A DNA stretch of 64,000 bases from Mytilus edulis (Eukaryota > Mollusca > Bivalvia > Mytilida > Mytilidae): NCBI RefSeq assembly GCF_963676685.1, contig NC_092350.1, positions 62,985,674 to 63,049,673 on the forward strand, written 5' to 3'. The position numbers and the translations under genes were made by a program. The notes under the pieces are model-generated. The model was not told where the DNA came from. It saw nothing but the letters and a program-made list of their open reading frames with translations, and did not search any database. Shown piece by piece: positions 23,226 to 35,200 of the stretch (position 1 is the stretch's first letter; the number at the start of each line of letters is the position of its first letter).

Positions 23226-26200
23226 CTATAACAGAAAGTAAAACTCAAATAAAAGCAGATACACAATGTGTTGATATATTATAACTCATGCACTTATTTT
23301 AGTTTATCAGTATGTTTCGGTATTTATGTATTCATGTATACATGTATATGTTTCAGCGGATGAAATTGTGATAATACCCTCTGTCTATTTGTCGTTTACC
23401 CTTGTAAGTTTTCTCGGAGATCAGATCAGATTTTTTTTTTTACTTTTTATATATCATATATGACATAAGTGCATGATGTATCAAGTCAACAAAAACGACT
23501 ATTATTTAACGATAAAAAAGGTACATGAGATCAATTATCATGTATTATCATGTTGTCATCAACTGAATGAGATTCAATAATAAATGGGTTGCCAATAACA
23601 TTTGCTAGTTTTCAAATGTGAAATGACCAGTTTTAAAAATGATAAAATTAGTTTTTTTTTTCTCATAAATTTCATTTTTACACTTCTTTCGTTCTTGAAA
23701 AAAAAGACACCGATACCCGACATTTTCGTTTTTGCTTTAGTTTTATATTATTTTATCTAATTTGGATCAATCACTTAACAGTTACAATAAGATAAATAAA
23801 TCAATAACAGTCATGGCATTTATACACTAGTTGCTGTTGAATTCTCATTATTTATTGCTATTCATAGTCAGTAATATGGTAGTTGTTCTCCGTTCGTTTG
23901 ATGTGTTTTAAAGTTTGACTTTGCCATTTGAATACGGACTTTCTATTTGAATTTTTCTCGGAGTTTAGTATTTTTTTTATTTTAATTTTCACGGTCAATA
24001 ATTTGACAATATAATAATGCAATAAGTAAAGATGATCGTGTTTGTTAGTTTACATAATAAGCATGTTCAAATGCATTTTGAGCTTTAATAAACAACGTCT
24101 CATCCCACTTAGTATTTCAAATTGCCGAAACCGAAATACTTTGTATTCATTAATACTTAATTACACGGTTCTTAAACCGTGTATTGATAAATAAAACATG
24201 CATACAGATAATAACATACATTAATAAACAATAATGAATTACCTGTGTAAGTAGTGTCTGTATGGCTGTCAGTGATCAACAGGTAAATCTGTACTGTTAG
24301 TTGTGGAGCTGACTCTAGTGTAGCTTCAACCAGCGTAATATAAGATGTTAGATATTCAAATTTTGAATTTGTTTTACCACGTGCAAGTACCTGGGCATAC
24401 CTTCAAATATACAAATAATGAAATACATTCGTGGTGCGAGTAAAACATTTATTATCACAATAATGTCATGAATGTATGGTATGACTTACAGAAGGATGGT
24501 CTATGTATTAAAAAAACTTATAAAAAAATATGCATTCCGTATATATAAATAACAGCGCCAACAGATATCGAAAGGCCATTCAAGCTCACAATTTCGCAAA
24601 AAAAAAAACCTAACAAAAACATGACAAAAAAAAAAAAAACAGGACAATTATTGATATTATCTTAATTGAAACTTGCTGGTAGCAATTTTTGAATATCTTA
24701 ATTAACTGAGAAATGCATATGCCTCCTTCATATCTATATTTTCATGTATGAGTTTGGCTACATATTTGTTTTTTTTTAAACTTTTTATACAGAATAGTCC
24801 CATGATACTACAAAACCTCGTATCTACCAGGTTTAATTCGGAAATGAACAGTAAACAGTTTATTCCTCTCCAAGTGCAAATAAATGAAAAACGATTGCAA
24901 TGATAATGTCCACCCTTTACTTTATTTTCAACATTTAAAAAAGTAAAGAATCCAAAGCAGGTCATTAATCCTCAGATATACGGACATCATTATTACATAC
25001 ATAATTTGATAAAGCAACAAGCGTCGTGCATAATGTGATCTATATTATAGGAAACTATGTAGTTCAGGGAGTGATGTGATGATTTATCGGGTCAATCTGA
25101 CTAATTATATAATAAGAATCAAACGCGGAGAATTCGAAAGTTAATACAAAGAACGAAGAAGAATTTTCAGTATCCAATCCTGATTTTTCAGGCTGCAAAC
25201 CAAGCAAAATGTGTAGGAATAAATTGATTTTAACTAAAACATTAGCGACATATTTAATTTTGGAATTGATCAAGTCTGGCAACATGTGTAATTTATCCTT
25301 TTTATAATCCATGTGTATATAACAGAAGAATTTCAATTTTTGGTCAATCTTATCAATAATTTCCAATTCAAACTTTAACTCATTTTTCTCAATCAAATAT
25401 AGTTTTTCTAGTTTAAATCAACACATGGTTGTTGAGTGAACCGGACATACGATATAATGAGTATGTATTATCACTGGTATTAAAGAGATAATCGTAACTG
25501 CAATTACGACTATCCCAATATGGCGACGGCAGATATAGGTAAAATCTTCACAGTCGTTTTTCTCAAATGTAGCATGTTTTTATCAAAAGATACTCAGCTG
25601 CAAGGTTTTTCTATACCATTACATCATATTTGAATCGTAACGACGCACTGGAATTGTCTAAGCTTTTTGAAAATTGCCGTAGACAAATCGTAACTCTAAG
25701 GCATTTTTCTTCTTTGATAATCGTAATTTCTTTACCGGATAATAGTAACTGAAACATAATAAATGTGTCTTTCAGCATTTCAATGGTATTATGTGTTAAA
25801 AATACAAATTTCCAGTTTAACGATGACATTAACGCATATAAAAATAAATGAAGAAACTTACAGGTTAACATCTAGGACAAATTTACTTATATATCTCTAT
25901 TTATAACTTACAACAATACGAATAACCTTTTAATATATACATGTACCTGTAAAAGATATGGAAAATGAAGCAACTGTAGAGTCAGTTATTGTGATTAGTA
26001 GTTATTTTTAGTTTTTTTCAAAATTTCAATTTCGCATTTGTGGATGCGCGTTTAACTTTGTTTGGTTTTTTTTTGGGGGGGGGAGGGTGGATTAGCTATT
26101 TCCCATATCCAAAAAGGGCAATCCTTGCAATTCATCGATCAACATGAAAGTCACATACAAAGCATACCACATTTCCATATGTCATATGTTTTGCCTCCAA

Positions 26201-29200
26201 TTTGTATATTGATAAATTACATCAGAAGACATAACATGTAGATCATCACAGTCGGATCTTGTTTAATTACAAAGATTTTTATAGATTTTAAAACAAATAT
26301 TTTGTGCTTCAGAAAAATGCATGACAATTAGGTAAGACTAATTACTGCTGTCATTTAATAGAAAAGTACTAATTATATGGCAAGTATGCAAGTACAAAAA
26401 TACTCCTTCTTTATTACCTTCAATATTTTTCTCTACAATATCTTCCATGCGCCAAGGCTCCGTGTTGAAGGCTTTACATTGACCTATAATGGTTTACGTT
26501 AATTTATAAATTGTTATTTGGATGGAGAGTTGTCTCATTGGCACTCACACCACACCTTCCTATATCTATATAATTTATTATGTATGCAGCATACTTTTCA
26601 TATATCAAGTATTTATGAAATTGTTAATTAGTTTGTTTCTAATATTGCGGAATATGCGTTATTTTTTTTCTCAACGTTGCAGTCATTCTTTGAATAAGTA
26701 TTTCTAGTAAGAAAATTTAAAGCCACATCAATTTTATTTCTTGATTTTCGGGCTTTTGGCCAAACTATAAAAGAACACAAATCCCTTAGCTAGATTTGGC
26801 AAAAACTTTTAGGAATTTTGGTCCTCAATGCTCTTTAACTTCGTACTTTATTTGGCCTTTTTAAATTTTTTGAATTCGAGCATCACTGATGAGTTTTTTG
26901 TAGACGAAACGCGCGTCTGGCGTATATACAAAGTTTAGTCCTGGTATCTATGATGAGTTTATTATCCATGTTTGCCAATGAACCCCACGTTAGAATGTGT
27001 TTAACTTCCCGGGGGCAGAAATAGCACATATAGCCACTTGCAATACATGAATTAAAACAATATTTACTATATTTACTATATCTTTATTCAGCATAAATAA
27101 CTGTTCATTTACCGTCTTAATCAGAAATCTGATGGAGGGTGACACATGCGTTTCGCCTGACAATTATTGCCATATATCATAAGTTCCTTTAAAATTGCCT
27201 CTTCGCTCATTCCCATATTTTGTGACATCCCTAGTTCTTGGAAATTTCCGTATGTTAACATAGTTCGTGTTTTCCCCATTTCCAAATTCCTTCAAGATTG
27301 TTCACCCTTCCAATTAATAATATATGCATAAAAAGAAATGTCAAGAGATGTTGAAACGTTTCGTAATTAATTCATCGCCATAATTTCATCATATGCTATC
27401 AGATATACGTTTGTATTGTCATTTTTATAATATCAATAAAACGCTTTCCAGTTACGATTATCTTTTCCTTTTTTAATACCATAATTACGATTATCTTTTT
27501 TCCGAGTTACAATTATCATCCCGAATTTTTCAACGGCAATTTTCAAAGCGCTTAAACAGTTTCAGTGCACCGTTACGATTAAAAAATGATGTAATGGTAT
27601 GGAAAAACCTTGCAGCTGAGTAAAAAACATGCTACATTTGAGAAAAAAATGACTGTAAAGATTTTATCTATATCTGCCGTCGCCATATTGGGATAGTCGT
27701 AATTGCAGTTACGATTATCTCTTTTATACCAGTGATTATACAGTGATGCTTATCAGGTAAAATCAATTGTATTGGCTATTTAAAAAAAATATATGTATGT
27801 AAAACTATTGTTAGTATAAACTCATTTGCTTTTTGCCTGGTCAAGTGAGGCTGTTGAAATACAGTGGTCCGTAAGCATGAGACCTGGGCTACTTAGATAT
27901 TTATAAATCAGAAGATTAGATATAGTATTTCGTATAATTCAAAAAAAGTCTGACCTAAATTATTCGTTCTAACCAGCGAACTCAACAATGATATATACGC
28001 AGATCAAATTTATTCGTTTATAATGTATTAATGTACGTTTTTTGATTGAGTTAAGCCTGCCAATTGAATTTTTTTTCCGTGTCTTTTTCTATGTTGTGAT
28101 TTTATGCTATTGTTTCAGAAAAGGGAGAAGGTTTGGATCCATTAAAACGTTTAATCCCGCTGCAAATGTTTGCACCTGTCCTAAGTCAGGAATCTGATGT
28201 ACAGTAGTTGTCGTTTGTTTATGTAATTTATACGTGTTTCTCGTATCTCGTTTTTTTTAATTTATATAGATTAGACCGTTGGTTTTCCCGTTTGAATGAT
28301 TGAACACTATTAATTTTGGGGCCCTTTATAGCGTGTTGTTCGGTGTGAGCAAAGGCTCTGTGTTGAAGGCCGTACATTGACCTATAATGGTTTACTTTTT
28401 TAAAATTGTTATTTGGATGGAGAGTTGTCTCCTTGGCACTCACACCACGTCTTCCTATATCTAGATTATCGTTGATCATCTCAACGGGATTGATTTTCTC
28501 GCTTGAACCGGTACGGCGAAATCGCGAAAGGTAGTCGAGTCGAGATGACCAATGATAATCTGTTTATCGCTATTTTACCTATAACGACGTTGTCAATTTC
28601 ATGTCAATTTTATTAGCAACACTACGTGTCATCTTAGTTTCTAGCGATAACTTCAGTCTCAAGCGAGTAGAATGATATGAAACATTATCACTAAAAAAGA
28701 TTTAAGAAAAAATGCACAAAATAGCGATAATATTATTTATATGTAAATAGCGTGCTTGTGACTTCATACGCTATAACTACATGGGTTTGTACATCTCATA
28801 TTGCATTTACTGACCCCATATATATCGTATTAGGTCATCATCACACTAAGTAACGAATTTATCTTATTGACTTTCCTAACATTTGTTACTTAGTATTTAG
28901 CTAGTGGCCTATAAAAATGAGCAAGGTCTTAAATATCGTTGGCATAAATAACTTACGTGCATTGGTCTAGATACAAAAATAATGCCACCAATAGCAACTT
29001 ATAAGCTTTACATGTGTTTTATGAATTTAATTTAATCATCAATATCGATGTATTTCTTTGTCTATTGATATCTTAAAGATAACTATAAACATCTTGCTTG
29101 TTTTTTTAAAGAGACGTAATCCCACTATTAAACGTGTATTGAAAAATGCCTTATCTACTACGTACTATGGAATAATCACAATCTCCATGCGATTTTTTAA

Positions 29201-32200
29201 ATTCTAATATGACGACCTATTATCGTCAACTAGTCTGTATACGGTATATCTACTTTTAGTGCACGCGTATACAAACACACAACTGGCTATTCCGCGTTAC
29301 GTCCAGCTTAATTATATTGCCAGGTATTCTCAATTTTCGACATCAAAACCCACAGTTTACTTATGTCATAGTTAGAAATTGCATTAAATTTCCTTTAGAT
29401 TTTTATAGGGAATATTCTTATTTTTATGTTAAATATTTTAGACATCTTGGAAATTTAATTTTATATTTGGCTTAAACATTTTGAAGTTTGGTTCACAAGT
29501 TTTCTTTCACTTTATTATCTATCTTAATACAGAAATATAAGGTGTAAATCTGCTAAACAAAGAGAGATTATTTTCAAGTTATCTTGTATGTATTTATCTC
29601 GTCTATGAAAAAGCAAGGCGACAGATTAAATTATGTAATGTCCATTAGTTCTTTTGTAAGGGTTAACAAATAAATACTTTATGTAATTAGACGTCTTTTG
29701 ACAAGTTAAGTTGATAATAGAAGGAAATAGAAATAGCCACATTGACAATGAGTGGTTTTGCACGTGGTACGATAATCTGCCACTTTTACACTGAAAATTT
29801 GGTAAAATAAATTTTGATTGGCTCAAAACCTGAAAATTAGTTTAATTCCATGGATTCACTTTTTTTCTTGATTAGCGTCACTCTGCCATACGCTATCAAG
29901 AAATAAAGACTCTTTTTTATTGAATCCTTGGTTTTGACTATTTTCAGGTGAGTACATATTTTATATACATTTTTCTATTATGTTTTAAACTACGAAGGTA
30001 ATTTATTCAATTTTGAAAGGTTGATTAGTTGAATTAAATATTGGGTTTTTAATTCAAATTATTTAAGAAACCATCAAAAATGAAAATCCAAAGCGTTTCT
30101 TCATATTCTATTTGAAAAGTTAACTGATGTACTTTTGGCAAAAAGTACTTAATTTGGTAAACAGAAATTTTACACATAACTTATGTAAATATATTTGTTT
30201 CAAAGTTACAGTTTAGTTTGTAATAGTTTTAGTTTACTATTATTGTTTAATTATGTCACTGTGTACATATCTTGAATGTACAGTTAAGTTTTGGTATTGC
30301 AGGCTGCCATAGATTTATTTATATGGGAGATAACTCAGGGTTTACTTGCGACAAAATTGCGGGACAAATAATATTGTGTATTTTCACCAGTTTAGAGCCA
30401 AAATAAGTCATGGTTAGTGTTATACATTTATTATTCAATACATTAATGTTAGTTTTCCATTGTCGCCAAGTAACAAAGCTTGTATAAGCAAAGAAACATT
30501 AGTTCTCCTGAATTTCCCATTCCAGCCTTGTGATTTCTATATTTTGAGACTTTGTTTATTTACTATCCTAATAGTTAAGACTGATGCCTATAGTTTAAGC
30601 GCATTTAAATATATTACTTTATTTAAATTGTATTTCACTTTAGAGTAAATTAACTCAGTAGTCCCAGAATGTTTTATTTTAGTATGTGAGCTAGGTCCCC
30701 AGAGATAACTTAAGTAGTTATCCCCCCTTGATATGCAAATTAGTTTGCAAGTGTTTGTTTTAATTAGAGTATTTTGTATATAAACTTGTTTGAGATTAAT
30801 TACATGTTTCATTGTGGCATGTCTATGGAGAGTCGTTTTAAACAATGCAGATTGTTTATATTTAGTTTTAATATTTTATAAAGATGATAAAATTTACTGT
30901 TTAAGAATTTTTTAGTCAAAAATACAATTTGAAATTTATAAATCTTTAGTCAAAAATACAATTTGAAATTTATATCTGTTTGGTTAAGGCGTTATAAAAT
31001 CATGTTCCTTATTCAGGAATAGACATCAGTCAGAATGTTTTATCTTTAAAATTCATATTTTATTTGGTTTTATTATACTAACATGACTAAGCCATGTAAA
31101 GGCTTAGTTTAGGAAATTTTGATATTGTTAGTTTGCTGTCTATTATTATGTTGTGATGTAATATATATTATAGACTCTGCCATACGCTATCAAGAAATAA
31201 AGACTCTTTTTTATTGAATCCTTGGTTTTGACTATTTTCAGGCCTGCCAAAGACAATTGTGTCAGCTTTCTTTAAGAAGCACGCAGCACCCGAAAGTAAG
31301 CTCACCGAATAGTTCATCACCCTGCTCGCTCTACCCACACAATAACTACACAGAAAACTTAGTTGTGTCAACTGGTGGAAGGCCCAAAAGTTCCGGTTAT
31401 TTATGAGCTATTGGCTGAGATCTGCAAACATGCCACAACCCATGAATGCAAGAATTGGAGAGGCACCCTTGATTGAGATTGCACCAGAGGAAATGGTACA
31501 GGTACATCAACCGCCCAACAATGAAAACCAAGCTTCAGAACCACTTGTGCCACCACCAGCTCCAGAGCCTGTTCAACAGATACCAGAGCAACAACAAGCT
31601 CCAGCCCAGCTTATTCAGACAATACAACCAACTGGTACAGTACCACCACAGATTCATGCTGCAGTACCAGCTCAACCTCCAGTTCAAAACCAATCCAATC
31701 AACAAGGGCACTTAGGTAGAAGTAAGGTACACGTCAATATGACCCATTTTAACGGTAAAATTGATGCTGCACAGTGGTGGACTACATTTATGTCATTTAT
31801 TACGCTTCAAAGATATGAAGAATGGGAAGCAATATTATGCTTTCCTTTTTACTTAGATGGTATCGCTAAACAGTGGTGGCACATGCTAGATACTTCTGCA
31901 AACAATTCATTAAACCATATCAAAACTGCCTTTTTAAATAGATTTAGACCATTAGAAGAAGATGATGTAGGCTTAACAAATCTCAGGCAATTAGAGCATG
32001 AATCGGTTACTGAATACATTCATAGGGCGTTAGGTTATAACAAAGACAGAAGTGTTATAGACAAATATTTGATAAAGTTAACATATAGGGGAATGAAAGA
32101 ACAAATTCAGCAAATAGTTATCCCGCAAAACCCTACTTCTATGACTGATTTACTAAAAAAAGCTGTCACCGCTGAAATGACAGTAAATATGCGAAAAACT

Positions 32201-35200
32201 AACAACACTTCAGTTGAAGATACCATACATAAAGCCATTTCATCACTGGAGAACTCTATGACAGAAAGATTGGCAAATCACTTTCAATCGGTTGCCGCTA
32301 TTTCTACACCTCCACAAAATAAACAACAGATAGATAATTCAACAAGTGCTTATAATAATCAACAAATGTGTTTTAATCCATATCAACAGCCATTTCAGAT
32401 GCCACCGCCATATATGTATCAACCAGTACAGCATCAATCAGTGCAGTATCCACAAGCAGTTCAATACCCTCAGCAAAACATGCAACCACAGAACAGTTAT
32501 CAGAACAGCAGACCAAATTATGCTAATAAACAAAATGGACCCTGTAAAGGCTGTGGTAAGTCTTGTAAGTCAAGGTCATTATGCCCCGCTTTTAAAAAGA
32601 TATGCCATCATTGTAAGACCCCAGGACATTCTATTTCTGTTTGTGATGAGCGAATTAAGGCGATGTCACAAGGCTATAGGCAATACCCATAGGGATACGG
32701 GCCTGCCTTAAGGCAACAGTCTGAGGGTAGGCACAAAGATAAGGAAATAGTAAAAACAAAAGAATCAGAAACTATTTTTACTATAACGTCTCTTGACTCT
32801 GAAAAATGTACAACACAAGTCACTGTGGGGGAAACCACAACCAAAGCTTTAATTGACACCGGTGCAAACATTTCTGTAATTAGCAAAAACTTCCTCAATA
32901 AGACAACTTATGCCAATCATAATCTTATGCCAGGTAATGTGAGACAGGTAGTAGCTGCAAATGGAAATCAGGTCGCAGTTTTGGGTAAAATTGATATAGT
33001 TGTTACAGTAGGTAGCACAAAATTTACCCAAACCGTACATGTGCTTGATCAGTTACATCACACTCTAATTCTTGGATTTGATTTTATGAAAAATCAAGGT
33101 GCTTTTATAAATTTTGATGACCTTACATTAGAAAGGAATAAACCCAAGATGATTATAGGGTCCATATCTATAAAGGCAGGGTTAGTAAGGACAATTAAAG
33201 CTGTTACTATTCCAAAACGTTCAGAAATTAATATCCCTGTGTCGGTTTCAAGGCAAACTCGTGATAGTACTGTTCTATTGGAACCTCTTGAATCATACTG
33301 TCCAGCACTTAAAAATCTTGTAGTTGCAAAATGTCTAGTAAACGTTCAGAATGGTAAAGCTTGTTTGCGTCTTTTAAACCCAACTCACTCAGATATTCAG
33401 TTAAAAGCACACAAAGAAATTGCTAAGGTGTCACAGGTCAATATTGATGATATATACCCTCTTGATGACAATACTAAGCATATATCAGCAGTGTCAACAA
33501 CAAACATCAAGCAGAAGGACACAGACCTTCACTTTGATCTGTCAAACTCTTGCCTCACTTCTGATGAAAAATCTGAACTCTCTAATTTTTTACAGAAGAA
33601 CAGGTCAGCATTTGCAACCTCTTTAAATGAATTAGGTTGTACACATCTCTATAAACACAACATAGAAACAGTCCCAGGGGCTAGACCTGTTAGGTTAAAT
33701 CCTTACAGACAACCTCCTAATGTTCGGGATGAACAAGATAGACAAGTTCAAGAGTTGCAGGAAAGTGGCATAATTGAACCCTCTTCCTCTAGTTGGGCAT
33801 TTCCAGTGGTCATGTGTTTTAAACGTTCAGGTGGATCTATGAGAATGGCGATTGACTATCGCAAGCTGAATTCGCTTTGTCTCCCTCAATCCTTCCCCCT
33901 CCCCCACATGGAGAGTGTCTTTGATGCTATTGGTGAAAACAAGGCCAAGTACTTTAGTTCGCTTGATTTGAAGTCTGGTTATTATCAGGTACCCCTTACA
34001 GAAGAGAGTAAGCCCAAAACTGCTTTTATAACTCATATAGGAGTATATCAGTTTAAACGTATGAGTTTTGGATTGATGAATGCTCCAATCACTTTCCAGG
34101 CAATGATGTCTGATGTCTTACGTGGTCTCAATTGGAAGTTTGTTTTAGTGTATGTTGATGACATTCTGGTGTTTAGCAAAAACTTTCAAGATCATTTAAA
34201 TCATCTTTCTCAGGTATTTGAACGACTCAAACATGCAAATCTTAAATTGCACCCTGATAAATGCCACTTTGCTTTGAAAGAGATAAAATTCTTAGGTCAT
34301 TACATTTCTCAAGATGGTGTAAAAGCTGACCCAGAAAAGACCAGAGCTGTTAACGAATTTCCAGTACCTAAAACCCAGAAACAGGTCAGAAGTTTTCTTG
34401 GCATGGCAAATTATTATCGCCGCTTCATAAAAGACTATTCTAAAATAGTTTCTCCTCTTACTGCTCTCACTCACAATAATCAACCTGTCAAACTCAAATG
34501 GACTCCTAAGTGTCAAACAGCTTTTGAATCTATTAAACAGGCTTTAATAACTGCTCCTGTACTTGCTTACCCTGATCTAAGCAAACCTTTCATCTTAACA
34601 TGTGATGCGTCAGATGAAGCTATTAGTTTTGTTCTTGGTCAGTTAGATTTTGAGAATAAAGAATATGTTGTAGCCTATGGAAACAAAACCTTAACAAAAG
34701 AAGAGAAAAGGTACAACACCTCTGAAAAAGAGTGTCTGGCAATCTTAAAAGGTGTAGAAACCTATCGCCCCTATCTAGCAAATAGTCACTTTACTGTGGT
34801 CACTGATCACAGTGCCCTTGTATGGTTAAAATCAGCAAAACACACAGGTAGATTGGCACGTTGGGCACTAAGAATGCAAGATCTTCAATTTTCTATCATT
34901 CATAGACCTGGTAAAAGCAATGTTGTGGCTGACTGTCTTAGTCGTATCCCAAATCCTTTCAATACTGATTCTGTTCAAGCTATGTCCTTGTCAAAAGATA
35001 TTCTTTCGGAGTCCTCTGATGATACTGAGTCTCTGTCAGAACCATTAGAGTCTGAAGATGTACTCTCTGATGCAGAAGAATTTGATGAGTATAAACCAAA
35101 GTGGAGAACAGAGGTAAAACTGATTTATGAGTTTGATCATATTGATGATGGACATGAAAGCCCTATGGTAGCTGCTATTGAAGCTCAAAATGTTCAGGAG

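Larger units (their letters stand above)
25466..27740. mobile_element. Foldback DNA element with ~290-bp terminal inverted repeats
   Basis: The left arm (25466-25752) and right arm (27449-27740) are inverted copies. Both read inwards TATWATCACTGGTATWAAAG, then GATAATCGTAACTGCAATTA, CGACTATCCCAATATGGCGA, and further matching blocks (GTAGCATGTTTT, CAGCTGCAAGGTTTTTC, CCATTACATCAT, GAAAATTGCCGT). Each arm holds several copies of an ATCGTAAC/T word. A TA at each end is compatible with a TA target duplication. The ~1.7-kb interior has no long frame and carries family C and D repeats. No transposase seen, so it would be non-autonomous. Confidence 0.85.
29364..31370 (+). repeat. 5' LTR (2007 bp)
   Basis: Begins TGTCATAGTTAG and ends TTAGTTGTGTCA. 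It holds two AATAAA signals (29902-29907 and 31196-31201), each inside one copy of a 69-bp direct repeat, and a CCAAT-type GATTGGCT at about 29815. The 2-kb length is long for the group. Small open frames inside it recur in the 3' LTR but have no recognisable motif. Confidence 0.95.

Noticed and set aside
29626-29826. Small minus-strand frames inside the LTRs (repeated at 39401-39601)
   Set aside because: Their identity between LTRs follows from LTR identity, not protein conservation; no motif.
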